This document shows, piece by piece, positions 1 through 7,607 of a stretch of DNA of 64,000 nt. Below the pieces are notes generated by a model that worked only from the letters and a program-made list of their open reading frames with translations, was not told where the DNA came from and did no database searches. The translations under genes were made by a program, and so were the position numbers. How positions within the stretch are numbered: the stretch's first letter is position 1; every line of letters starts with the position of its first letter. Location: contig NZ_JBHUIY010000019.1 of NCBI RefSeq assembly GCF_042683125.1, forward strand, positions 13,524 to 77,523, given 5' to 3'. This DNA is from Phaeospirillum tilakii. GTDB lineage: Bacteria; Pseudomonadota; Alphaproteobacteria; Rhodospirillales; Magnetospirillaceae.

Positions 1-1
1 C

Positions 2-58
2 GTCGCCTGGCAGTTCATCCAGGACCTCGCCGGCCGGCTGGAACAGACGCTGGACTGA
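2..58 (+). CDS. C-terminal tail of an unidentified protein (partial)
   Basis: The first 57 bases read as an open frame of 18 codons followed by TGA, ending in the residues RLEQTLD. The gene begins outside the window and the tail is too short to identify. It converges on azoR, with a family A palindromic repeat between the two stop codons. Confidence 0.45.
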   Translation, partial: VAWQFIQDLAGRLEQTLD

Positions 59-60
59 GG

Positions 61-230
61 CCGCCCCGCGCGCCTCGCGCGCAAACATAAATTGGTCAGG
101 CGGGCTGCCGCCCGCCGGCCCGCTCGGGGAGCAAAGCTCCCCGAACCCTTCATTGATTTATCAATATTGATGAAAACAAAGGGGGTCCGGGGCATCGCCC
201 CGGCGGGTCCGCGGGCAGAGCCCGCGTAAC
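61..230. repeat. Intergenic palindromic repeat, family A, copy 1
   Basis: Nested GC-rich palindromes: gcgggctgccgcccgc, then ctcggggagcaaagctcc, an AT-rich centre (tttatcaatattgatg), then gggggtccggggcatcgccc and gcgggcagagcccgc. The same blocks recur at about 2.1, 7.5, 11.7, 20.4, 30.1 and 49.9 kb. It lies between two convergent stop codons. Confidence 0.8.
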
Positions 231-239
231 GAAGAGGTC

Positions 240-860
240 TCAGGGGGCCGGGATCAGGCGGGCGATCTCGGCATCGGCGGCGGCGATGGCGGCGGCGCGG
301 GCATCGGGGCCGAGGGCGACGCCTTCGGCGCGGATCACCACGGGGTCGGTGATGCCGAAGAAGCCGAGCACGGCACGCAGGTAGGCTTCCTGGTGATCGA
401 GCGCGGTTTCAAACGGGGTGCCGGCATAGCGGCCGCCGCGCGACGAGGCGATGTAGACCTTGCGGCCGCCGGCCAGCCCGACCGGACCGGATTCGGTGTA
501 ACGGAAGGTGCGGCCGGGCTGGGCGACCCGGTCGATCCAGGCCTTGAGCTGGCTGGGGATCGAGAAATTGTACATCGGCGCCCCGATCACCACCGTGTCG
601 GCGGCCAGCAATTCCTCGACCAGCTCGTTGGTCAGGGCCTGCTCGGCGCGCTGGCGCGGGGTCAGGTCGTCGGTCTTGCCGAACTTGACCACCGGCAGCG
701 CCTCGGCGTCGAGATGGGCGGGCGGGGCGGCGGCCAGATCGCGCGTCACCACCGTCGCGGCGGGATCGGCCGCAATCAGCGCGGCGACGATGTGATCGGT
801 CAGCAGGCGCGACACCGAGGCGGCGCCCAGCGGGCTGGAATCAATACGCAGAATGGTCAT
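240..860 (-). CDS. azoR: FMN-dependent NADH:quinone/azo reductase (AzoR)
   Basis: A 206-residue flavodoxin-fold oxidoreductase of the AzoR/AcpD family, close to the usual length of about 200. Family members use FMN and NADH to reduce quinones and azo bonds in the cytosol. Seen in the sequence: the N-terminal phosphate-binding loop (RIDSSPLGAASVSR, residues 5-18), the flavin-binding block PMYNFSIPSQ (residues 95-104) and the later segment RTFRYTESGPVGL followed by a SRGG motif. The start at 860 has an upstream GGAG. It is divergent from a LysR regulator across 104 bp. That arrangement suggests the regulator controls it, possibly in response to quinones or electrophiles (inference). The family assignment is secure; the physiological substrate is not known. 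Confidence 0.9.
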   Translation of the reverse strand: MTILRIDSSPLGAASVSRLLTDHIVAALIAADPAATVVTRDLAAAPPAHLDAEALPVVKFGKTDDLTPRQRAEQALTNELVEELLAADTVVIGAPMYNFSIPSQLKAWIDRVAQPGRTFRYTESGPVGLAGGRKVYIASSRGGRYAGTPFETALDHQEAYLRAVLGFFGITDPVVIRAEGVALGPDARAAAIAAADAEIARLIPAP

Positions 861-947
861 CGGAGGCTCCCTGGAATGGTTCCGGAATTGGCCTCAGCTT
901 GCGCCGCCGCGAGAAAGGGAACAATCTGGCGTTTCCGGGATGAACTG

Positions 948-962
948 TTGCGGAAACGGCAA
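948..962. promoter_or_regulatory. Possible LysR-box (TTGC-N7-GCAA)
   Basis: A short inverted repeat, TTGCGGAAACGGCAA, fits the T-N11-A pattern of LysR-type sites. It lies in the azoR/LysR divergent gap directly before the LysR start. The placement would suit autoregulation, but the repeat is short and could be chance. Confidence 0.3.
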
Positions 963-964
963 GA

Positions 965-1888
965 ATGGATCGCCTCGCCGCCCTGACCGCCTTTGCCGCG
1001 GTGGCCGAAGCCGGCTCGTTCGCGGCGGCGGCGCGGCGGCTGGGCCGTTCGACCTCGCGCCTCAGCCGGCAGGTGGCCGAACTGGAGGCCGCGCTGGGGA
1101 TCCGCCTGCTGCACCGCACCACCCGGGCGCTGACCCTGACCGAGGCCGGGCGGTCCTATCACGAGCAGGTGGCGCGGATCCTGGCCGAGCTGGAGGCCGC
1201 CGACCTTTCGGTCGGGCGGTTGCAGGCGGCGCCGCGCGGCCGGCTGCGGGTGGCGGCGCCGATGAGCTTCGGCGTCTTGCATCTGGCCCCGGCGCTGCCG
1301 GCCTTTCTCGAGCGTTATCCCGAGATCGACCTCGACATGGCGATGAACGACCGCTTCGTCGATCTGGTCGAGGAAGGGTTCGACCTCGCGGTGCGGATCG
1401 GCCGGCTGGCGGAATCGAGTCTGATCGCCCGCCGGCTGGCGCCGCTGCGGCGGGTGCTGTGCGCCAGCCCGGCCTTCCTCGCCGCCTACGGGACACCGCG
1501 CACGCCGGACGATCTCGCCCGCCTGCCCTGCCTCGGCTACAGCAACCTGTCGCCGCAGGAGGATTGGAGCTTCGTCGATCCCGCCAGCGGCCGGCCCTGG
1601 CCGGTGCGGATCAAGGCCCGGCTGCGGGTCAACAATGGCGACGCGCTGCGCCTCGCCGCGCTGGCCGGGGTCGGGCTGGCCCCGCTGCCGAGCTTCCTGG
1701 TCGGCCCCGACCTCGCCGCCGGCACCCTGGTCAGCCTGCTCGATCCCTATCTGCGCCAGGAGGGGGCGATCCACGCCGTCTATCCCCCGGCCCGGCCGCT
1801 GTCGCCCAAGGTGCGGGCCTTCGTCGATTTTCTCGCCGAGCGGTTCGGCCCCCGCCCCTATTGGGAACCGCCCAGTTTTGAATCATGA
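965..1888 (+). CDS. LysR-family transcriptional regulator, divergent from azoR
   Basis: A 307-residue LysR-type regulator of standard length. The N-terminal winged helix-turn-helix spans residues 3-62 (FAAVAEAGSFAAAARRLG, then SRLSRQVAELEAALG and LTLTEAG). A periplasmic-binding-fold effector domain fills residues 90-300. Its effector domain (FDLAVRIGRL, then LIARRLAPLRRVLCASPAFLAAYG) is typical of the large subgroup that includes DsdC/AaeR-like and quinone-sensing regulators next to oxidoreductases. It is transcribed away from azoR, so control of azoR is the simplest inference. A strong hairpin with a T-rich tail follows the stop codon. The effector cannot be read from the sequence. Confidence 0.88.
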   Translation: MDRLAALTAFAAVAEAGSFAAAARRLGRSTSRLSRQVAELEAALGIRLLHRTTRALTLTEAGRSYHEQVARILAELEAADLSVGRLQAAPRGRLRVAAPMSFGVLHLAPALPAFLERYPEIDLDMAMNDRFVDLVEEGFDLAVRIGRLAESSLIARRLAPLRRVLCASPAFLAAYGTPRTPDDLARLPCLGYSNLSPQEDWSFVDPASGRPWPVRIKARLRVNNGDALRLAALAGVGLAPLPSFLVGPDLAAGTLVSLLDPYLRQEGAIHAVYPPARPLSPKVRAFVDFLAERFGPRPYWEPPSFES

Positions 1889-2014
1889 CAAAAAGATCAT
1901 CCCGGCGAAACGGTGCGGTAAGGCGGCCGGAGGTAGTCTTTCATCATCAGCTTTCGGGATCAGCCACTCGAAAGTCGTCCAAGTGGATCTCCTTCGGTTC
2001 TCCCCCTCCACGAG

Positions 2015-2052
2015 CCCGCCGCCGTCCCCCCACGGCGGCGGGTTTCGCGTTT
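2015..2052 (+). terminator. Intrinsic terminator of the LysR gene
   Basis: A perfect 11-bp stem (2015-2025 with 2032-2042, arms cccgccgccgt and acggcggcggg) has a 6-nt loop and is followed by tttcgcgttt. It sits 126 bp after the LysR stop and just before a family A repeat. The 1889-2014 stretch before it shows no gene. Confidence 0.6.
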
Positions 2053-2066
2053 GAAACCAACGTCTG

Positions 2067-2235
2067 AGGCGGGCTGCCGCCCGCCGGCCCGCCCGGGGCG
2101 ATGCCCCGGACCCCCTTTGTCTTTATTGATAAAAGAAAGGGGGTTTGGGGCATCGCCCCAAGCGGGGCGCGGGGCGGCAGCCCCGCTGATTCGTTGCGAG
2201 TGCGCGCGAAGCGCGCGGGGCGGCAGCCCCGCCGA
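2067..2235. repeat. Intergenic palindromic repeat, family A, copy 2
   Basis: Starts with gcgggctgccgcccgccggc. It continues with the long hairpin formed by ggggcgatgccccggacccc and a complementary arm (gggggtttggggcatcgccc) around an AT-rich loop, and ends in two ggggcggcagcccc blocks. It fills the gap between the convergent LysR and mcd stop codons. Confidence 0.8.
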
Positions 2236-3894
2236 TCACCCCCGGGCGCCGCCGAGCAGACCGCGGGCGATCACCTGGGCCTGGATCTCGGCCGCCCCCT
2301 CGAAGATGTTGAGGATGCGGGCGTCGCACAGCAGGCGGCTGACCGGATATTCCTCGGCGTAGCCATTGCCGCCATGGACCTGAAGGGCGTTGTCGGCATT
2401 GGCCCAGGCGACGCGGGCGGCCAGCAGCTTGGCCATCCCCGCCTCGATGTCGCAGCGGTGGTCGTGGTCCTTTTCCTGGGCGGCGAAATAGGTCAACTGG
2501 CGCGCCACCATGGTTTCGACCGCCATCCAGGCCAGCTTGCCGCCGACGCGGGGGAAATCGTAGATCGGCTTGCCGAACTGGACCCGCTCGGTGGCGTAGC
2601 GCAACCCGGTCTCCAGCGCCGCCTGGGCGACGCCGACGGCGCGGGCCGCCGTCTGGATCCGGGCGGATTCAAAGGTCTGCATCAGCTGCTTGAAGCCCTG
2701 CCCCTCGATGCCGCCGAGCAGGTTGGCGGCCGGCACGGTGAAGCCGTCGAAGCCCAGTTCGTATTCCTTCATGCCGCGATAGCCCAGCACCCGGATCTCG
2801 CCGCCGCTCATCCCCTCGGCCGGGAACGGGTTGGCCTCGTCGCCGCGCGGCTTGGGCGCCAGCAGCATCGACAGGCCGCGATAATCGCCGCTGGCCGGGT
2901 CGGTGCGCACCAGCAGGGTCATCAGGTCGGAACGGGCGGCATGGGTGATCCAGGTCTTGGCCCCGGTGACGCGGTAGAGGTCGCCGTCCCGCACCGCCCG
3001 GGTGCGCAGCGACCCGAGGTCGGAGCCGGTGTTGGGCTCGGTGAACACGGCGGTGGGCAGAATCTCGCCCGAGGCGATGCGGGGCAGCCATTCCTGCTTC
3101 TGCTCCGGGGTGCCGCCGAGACGGATCAGCTCGCCGGCGATCTCGGAGCGGGTGCCGAGCGAGCCGACCCCGATATAGCCGCGCGACAATTCCTCGGTCA
3201 CCACGCACATCGCGGTCTTGCCGAGGCCGAGCCCGCCATAATCCTCGGGCAGGGTCAGGCCGAACACCCCGAGTTCGGCCACCTTGTCGACCACCTCGAT
3301 CGGGATCAACTGGTCGGCGAGGTGCCATTGGTGGGCGTAGGGGGCGACCTCGGCGTCGGCGAAGCGGCGGAACTGCTCCTGGATCAGCACCAGGGTCTCG
3401 TCCTCCAGCCCGGGATCGCCGAAATGATGGCCGTCGCGGATCAGGGCGGCGATCGCCAGCCGCACCGGGGCGGCGGCGCCCTGGCGGCGCAGCAGCCGCT
3501 CGGCCGGGTCGCTGAGGGCGTGCAGGTCGGCGGACTCGAGGCCGAGATCGCCGGGGCGGACGATCTCGCCCTGGCTCATCGGGATGCCGCCGTGGATCTG
3601 GCCGAGATATTCGCCGAATGCGGCTTGCAGCAGCAGCGATTCGAGATCGCCCAGCCGCCCGGCGGCATCGAGCCGCCGCGCCCAGCCGAGCGTCTGACGC
3701 AAGGCGGCAACGGTGGTGGCGAGCCAGGCATAGCCGTGGGCGGCGACCTGATGGCTTTCGAGCAGATCGGCGGCGAGCTTGCCGTCGCGGCTGACCAGCG
3801 CGCTCACCCGCTCGCGGGCCAGCGCCTCGATCCGCCCGGCGGCGGCCAGCGCGGCGTCACAGGTGACAAGCAGATCGGGCAACAGAACGCTCAT
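2236..3894 (-). CDS. mcd: (2S)-methylsuccinyl-CoA dehydrogenase (acyl-CoA dehydrogenase family)
   Basis: A 552-residue FAD-dependent acyl-CoA dehydrogenase. Most family members have about 380-400 residues; the extra N-terminal region of about 150 residues is typical of methylsuccinyl-CoA dehydrogenase, which oxidises methylsuccinyl-CoA to mesaconyl-CoA in the ethylmalonyl-CoA pathway. Acyl-CoA dehydrogenase blocks seen: TLPEDYGGLGL, the substrate/FAD block FTEPNTGSDLGSLRT, ITHAARSD, and the C-terminal QVHGGNGYAEEYPVSRL and IFEGAAEIQAQ. The start MSVLLPDLL at 3894 was chosen because in-frame sequence upstream is antisense to non-coding DNA and unlike the family. It is downstream of ccr on the same strand, separated by a family B repeat. 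The assignment to Mcd rests on length and the ccr/ecm neighbours. Confidence 0.9.
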   Translation of the reverse strand: MSVLLPDLLVTCDAALAAAGRIEALARERVSALVSRDGKLAADLLESHQVAAHGYAWLATTVAALRQTLGWARRLDAAGRLGDLESLLLQAAFGEYLGQIHGGIPMSQGEIVRPGDLGLESADLHALSDPAERLLRRQGAAAPVRLAIAALIRDGHHFGDPGLEDETLVLIQEQFRRFADAEVAPYAHQWHLADQLIPIEVVDKVAELGVFGLTLPEDYGGLGLGKTAMCVVTEELSRGYIGVGSLGTRSEIAGELIRLGGTPEQKQEWLPRIASGEILPTAVFTEPNTGSDLGSLRTRAVRDGDLYRVTGAKTWITHAARSDLMTLLVRTDPASGDYRGLSMLLAPKPRGDEANPFPAEGMSGGEIRVLGYRGMKEYELGFDGFTVPAANLLGGIEGQGFKQLMQTFESARIQTAARAVGVAQAALETGLRYATERVQFGKPIYDFPRVGGKLAWMAVETMVARQLTYFAAQEKDHDHRCDIEAGMAKLLAARVAWANADNALQVHGGNGYAEEYPVSRLLCDARILNIFEGAAEIQAQVIARGLLGGARG

Positions 3895-3944
3895 GACGGC
3901 CCCCTTGGTAGAAACGACATTCAGCGACGCGAAAGGCCCGGCCC

Positions 3945-4033
3945 CGGTTGACCCGGGCCGGCCCCGCGCGCAAGAAAGGAAAGGGTTCCAAGGGCCTTGC
4001 GGCCCTTGGCGGGTCCGGGCGGAGCCCGGGAAA
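3945..4033. repeat. Intergenic palindromic repeat, family B, half copy
   Basis: Contains the family B block (gggttccaagggccttgcgg, then cccttggcgggtccgggc and ggagcccggg). It lies between the ccr stop and the mcd start. Half copies like this have one long stem (ccaagggcc...ggcccttgg). Confidence 0.75.
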
Positions 4034-4040
4034 CGCCCCC

Positions 4041-5327
4041 CTAACCTTCGATGCAATCCTCGACGGTGAGACGGCCGGGCTTCAGCGCCTGGACCAGCAC
4101 CGCCATGTTGCCCGGCTTGTGCTGGTTGTTGAGCATCCGCATATGGGCGAGCGGGATGTCTTCCCAGGCATAGACCTCGGACATGCAGGGGTCGATCCGG
4201 CGTTCGATCACCAGCTGGTTGGCCTGGGAGGCCTGAAGCAGGTTGGCGAAGTGGCTGCCCTGGATCCGCTTCTGCCGCATCCAGACGAAGCGGGCGTCGA
4301 AGGTCAGGTTGAAGCCGGTGGTGCCGGCGCAGAACACCACCATCCCGCCGCGCTTGACCACGTTGCAGGAGACCGGGAAGGTCGCCTCGCCGGGATGTTC
4401 GAACACGAAATCGACGTCGTTGCCCTTGCCGGTGATGTCCCAGATCGCCTTGCCGAAGGCGCGCACCTTCTTCATGTACTCGGCGAACAGGGCCGGATCG
4501 CCATCGACATCGGGCAACTGGCCCCAGCAATCGAAATCCTTGCGGTTGATCACCCCCTTGGCGCCCAGGCCGAGGACGAAATCGCGCTTGTCCTCCTCCG
4601 ACACCACGCCGATGGCGTTGGCGCCCGACACCGCGATCAGCTGGATCGCCATCGAGCCCAGCCCGCCGGCGGCGCCCCACACCAGCACATTGTGGCCGGG
4701 CCGCAGCACATGCGGGCGGTGGCCGAACAGCATGCGGTAGGCGGTGGCGAGCGTCAGGGTGTAACAGGCGCTGGCCTCCCAGGTCAGGTGGCGCGGGCGC
4801 GGCATCAATTGCTGGGCCTGGACCCGGGCGAACTGGGCGAACGAGCCGTCGGGGGTCTCGTAGCCCCAGATCCGCTGGCTGGGCGAGTTCATCGGGTCGC
4901 CGCCGTTGCATTCCTCGTCGTCGCCGTCGGTCTGGTTGCAGTGAACCACCACCTCGTCGCCGACCTTCCAACGCTTGACCTTCGAGCCGACCGCCCACAC
5001 CACCCCCGACGCGTCCGAGCCGGCGATGTGATACGGCGCCTTGTGATAGTCGAACGGCGAGATCGGCTTGCCGAGACAGGCCCACACGCCGTTGTAATTG
5101 ACCCCGGCGGCCATCACCATCACCAGCACTTCGTGCGAATCGATCGAGGGCGTCTCGACCACCTCGACCTGCATCGCCGTCTCGGGCGGGCCGTGGCGCT
5201 CGCGCCGGATCGCCCAGGCATACATCTGCCGCGGCACATGGCCGAGCGGCGGGATCTCCCCTATTTCATAGAGATCCTTGGCCCCCGTCCCCGTGGCGGA
5301 CCCGGCCGGCTTGACGGATTCGTTCAT
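4041..5327 (-). CDS. ccr: Crotonyl-CoA carboxylase/reductase
   Basis: A 428-residue medium-chain dehydrogenase/reductase enzyme, the usual size for Ccr. It reductively carboxylates crotonyl-CoA with NADPH and CO2 to ethylmalonyl-CoA, the key step of the ethylmalonyl-CoA pathway used to assimilate acetate and C1 units without isocitrate lyase. Seen: the N-terminal segment PRQMYAWAIRRERHGPP, the active-site region AGVNYNGVWACLGKP (residues 74-88, a segment implicated in CO2 binding in studied Ccr enzymes), and the NADPH-binding glycine motif VWGAAGGLGSMAIQL (residues 216-230). The start MNESVKPAG at 5327 gives the family length. It is divergent from ecm and upstream of mcd, an arrangement diagnostic for the pathway. 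Confidence 0.96.
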   Translation of the reverse strand: MNESVKPAGSATGTGAKDLYEIGEIPPLGHVPRQMYAWAIRRERHGPPETAMQVEVVETPSIDSHEVLVMVMAAGVNYNGVWACLGKPISPFDYHKAPYHIAGSDASGVVWAVGSKVKRWKVGDEVVVHCNQTDGDDEECNGGDPMNSPSQRIWGYETPDGSFAQFARVQAQQLMPRPRHLTWEASACYTLTLATAYRMLFGHRPHVLRPGHNVLVWGAAGGLGSMAIQLIAVSGANAIGVVSEEDKRDFVLGLGAKGVINRKDFDCWGQLPDVDGDPALFAEYMKKVRAFGKAIWDITGKGNDVDFVFEHPGEATFPVSCNVVKRGGMVVFCAGTTGFNLTFDARFVWMRQKRIQGSHFANLLQASQANQLVIERRIDPCMSEVYAWEDIPLAHMRMLNNQHKPGNMAVLVQALKPGRLTVEDCIEG

Positions 5328-5425
5328 GCGCGATCTCCCTGCACGAGGGCGAACGCCCCGGGTTCTCGGCCCGGTTCCGGTTCGCCTGTTGCGACGCGTT
5401 GAGGTCGGTTTTATCGTTTTACCGC

Positions 5426-5445
5426 TTTTTTTGCAATGCACAAAA
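5426..5445. promoter_or_regulatory. Palindromic operator candidate in the ccr/ecm divergent promoter
   Basis: An imperfect palindrome of T-tract, TGCA-A-TGCA, then CAAAA sits in an AT-rich patch that stands out in the GC-rich gap. It resembles the TTTGC/GCAAA half-sites described for short-chain acyl-CoA regulators (PccR/RamB type) of alphaproteobacteria. The position, between two divergent pathway genes, suits a shared operator. The regulator is not in this window. Confidence 0.4.
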
Positions 5446-5512
5446 TGTTAGTTTGTTTCAATCCAAGCCAGTGCTTGGGCAATTATCGATCCTCCAGCCG
5501 ACCGAGCCGCCG

Positions 5513-7486
5513 ATGACCGAGCCCCGCCCCGTCCCCCCGCCGCGCGATGCCCCCTGGCTGTTCCGGACCTATTCCGGTCACAGTTCGGCGGCCGAATCGA
5601 ACCGGCTGTACCGCACCAACCTCGCCAAGGGGCAGACCGGCCTGTCGATCGCCTTCGACCTGCCGACCCAGACCGGCTACGACAGCGACCACCCGCTGGC
5701 GCGCGGCGAGGTTGGCAAGGTTGGGGTGCCGATCTGTCATATCGGCGACATGACCACGCTTTTCGAGGGCATACCGCTCGAAAAGATGAACACCTCGATG
5801 ACCATCAACGCCCCGGCGGCGTGGCTGCTGGCGCTGTACGTCGCCACCGCCGAACGCCAGGGGGCGCGGCGCGACCAATTGTCGGGCACCACCCAGAACG
5901 ACGTGATCAAGGAATACCTGTCGCGCGGCACCCACATCTTCCCGCCGCGCCCGTCGCTGCGGCTGACCGCCGACGTGATCACCTTCACCTGCCGCGAGAT
6001 TCCGAAATGGAATCCGATCAACGTCTGCTCCTACCATTTGCAGGAGGCGGGGGCGACGCCGGAACAGGAGTTGGCAATCGCGCTGGCGACCGCGATCGCG
6101 GTGCTCGACACGGTGCGGCCGCGCGTCACGGCCGAGGCGTTCCCCCAGGTGGTCGGGCGGATCAGCTTCTTCGTCAATGCCGGCATCCGCTTCGTCACCG
6201 AATTGTGCAAGATGCGGGCCTTCACCGAATTGTGGGACGAGATCTGCCGCGAGCGTTACGGGGTCGCGGATGCCAAGCTGCGCCGGTTCCGCTACGGGGT
6301 GCAGGTCAATTCGCTCGGCCTGACCGAGCCGCAGCCGGAGAACAACGTCTATCGCATCCTGCTGGAGATGCTGGCGGTGGTGCTGTCGAAGGACGCCCGC
6401 GCCCGGGCGGTGCAGTTGCCGGCCTGGAACGAGGCGCTCGGCCTGCCCCGGCCGTGGGACCAGCAATGGTCGCTGCGGCTCCAGCAGATCGTCGCCTACG
6501 AGACCGACCTGCTGGAATATGGCGACATCTTCGCCGGCAGCCGGGTGATCGAGGCCAAGGTGGCGGCGCTGGCGGCCGAAGCCCGCGCCGCGCTGGCCCG
6601 GATCGACGCCGAGGGCGGCGCGGTGGCGGCGATCGAGCGCGGCAGCCTCAAGCAGGCGCTGGTCGAGGCCAACGCCCGCCGCGTCGCCGCGATCGAATCC
6701 GGGGATCAGGTGGTGGTCGGGGTCAATCGCTGGACCGAGACCGAGCCGAGCCCGCTGACCGCCGGGGCCGACGCGGTGCAGACGGTGTCGCCCGAGGCCG
6801 AGGCCGAGCAGATCGCCCGGCTCCAGGCCTTCCGCGCCGGCCGCGACGCCGACGCGGTGGCCCGTGCCCTGGCCGGACTGCGCGCCGCCGCCGAGGAGGA
6901 CCGCAACGTGATGGAGCCGTCGATCGCCTGTGCCCATGCCGGCGTCACCACCGGCGAATGGACCGACACCCTGCGGCGGGTGTGGGGCGAGTACCGCGCC
7001 CCCACCGGGGTCGGCGGCGCGGCGGCGGCGGGCGAGACCATCCCGCTGGCCGAATTGCGGGCGCGGGTCGAGACGGTGTCGGCCAAGCTGGGCCGGCGGA
7101 TCAAGCTGCTGGTCGGCAAGCCCGGCCTCGACGGCCATTCCAACGGCGCCGAGCAGATCGCGGTGCGGGCCCGCGACGCCGGGTTCGAGGTGGTTTATGA
7201 GGGGATCCGGCTGACCCCGGCCCAGATCGTCAATGCCGCGCTGGAGGAGAGCGTTCACCTCGTCGGCCTGTCGATCCTGTCCGGCAGCCATCTGCCGCTG
7301 GTGACCGAGGTGCTGGAGCGGATGCGCGCCGCCGGACTCGACGACGTGCCGCTGGTGGTCGGCGGGATCATCCCGCCCGAGGACGCCGAGGCGCTGCGCC
7401 GGGCCGGCTGCGCCCGGATCTACACGCCGAAGGATTACGAGATCGGGCGGATCCTGGCCGACATTCTCAATCTGCTCGAAGGCTGA
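5513..7486 (+). CDS. ecm: Ethylmalonyl-CoA mutase (coenzyme B12-dependent)
   Basis: A 657-residue single-chain B12-dependent acyl-CoA mutase that interconverts ethylmalonyl-CoA and methylsuccinyl-CoA. The N-terminal TIM-barrel catalytic domain opens with the typical LFRTYSGHSSAAESN and continues with GLSIAFDLPTQTGYDSDHP, NTSMTINAPAAWLLALY and QNDVIKEYLSRGT. The C-terminal cobalamin domain carries the base-off DxHxxG motif as D540-G-H542-S-N-G545. The start at 5513 (MTEPRPVPP) was chosen over an in-frame upstream start because the latter would run through the AT-rich promoter region. Adjacent ccr and mcd separate it from methylmalonyl-CoA mutase. Its cofactor need links it to cbiB and the B12 riboswitch elsewhere in the window. 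Confidence 0.95.
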   Translation: MTEPRPVPPPRDAPWLFRTYSGHSSAAESNRLYRTNLAKGQTGLSIAFDLPTQTGYDSDHPLARGEVGKVGVPICHIGDMTTLFEGIPLEKMNTSMTINAPAAWLLALYVATAERQGARRDQLSGTTQNDVIKEYLSRGTHIFPPRPSLRLTADVITFTCREIPKWNPINVCSYHLQEAGATPEQELAIALATAIAVLDTVRPRVTAEAFPQVVGRISFFVNAGIRFVTELCKMRAFTELWDEICRERYGVADAKLRRFRYGVQVNSLGLTEPQPENNVYRILLEMLAVVLSKDARARAVQLPAWNEALGLPRPWDQQWSLRLQQIVAYETDLLEYGDIFAGSRVIEAKVAALAAEARAALARIDAEGGAVAAIERGSLKQALVEANARRVAAIESGDQVVVGVNRWTETEPSPLTAGADAVQTVSPEAEAEQIARLQAFRAGRDADAVARALAGLRAAAEEDRNVMEPSIACAHAGVTTGEWTDTLRRVWGEYRAPTGVGGAAAAGETIPLAELRARVETVSAKLGRRIKLLVGKPGLDGHSNGAEQIAVRARDAGFEVVYEGIRLTPAQIVNAALEESVHLVGLSILSGSHLPLVTEVLERMRAAGLDDVPLVVGGIIPPEDAEALRRAGCARIYTPKDYEIGRILADILNLLEG

Positions 7487-7487
7487 C

Positions 7488-7600
7488 GGCGGGGCTGCCG
7501 CCCCGCACCCTGCCCGGGGCGATGCCCCGGACCCCCTTTGTTTTCGAAAATAAAGGGGGTTTGGGGCATCGCCCCAAGCGGGTGCGGGCGGCAGCCCGCC
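7488..7600. repeat. Intergenic palindromic repeat, family A, copy 3
   Basis: The clearest copy. A long near-perfect stem runs from about 7515 to 7575 (ggggcgatgccccgg...acccccttt paired with aaagggggtttggggcatcgcccc) with a loop around gttttcgaaaat. It is flanked by ggggctgccgcccc and gcgggcggcagcccgc. It lies between the convergent ecm and lsrF stops. Confidence 0.85.
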
Positions 7601-7607
7601 TCTGACC

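Noticed and set aside
393..986. Plus-strand frame of about 197 codons opposite azoR
   Set aside because: It is antisense to a well-supported gene and its composition is the mirror of azoR codon bias (Gly/Arg/His-rich).
2101..3951. Long plus-strand frame of about 616 codons opposite mcd
   Set aside because: High-GC genes leave long open frames on the opposite strand. This one has no family features and starts inside a repeat.
3895..5085. In-frame extension of mcd running antiparallel through ccr
   Set aside because: The extension is a shifted-frame reading of ccr on the same strand. The true mcd start at 3894 restores the family N-terminus.
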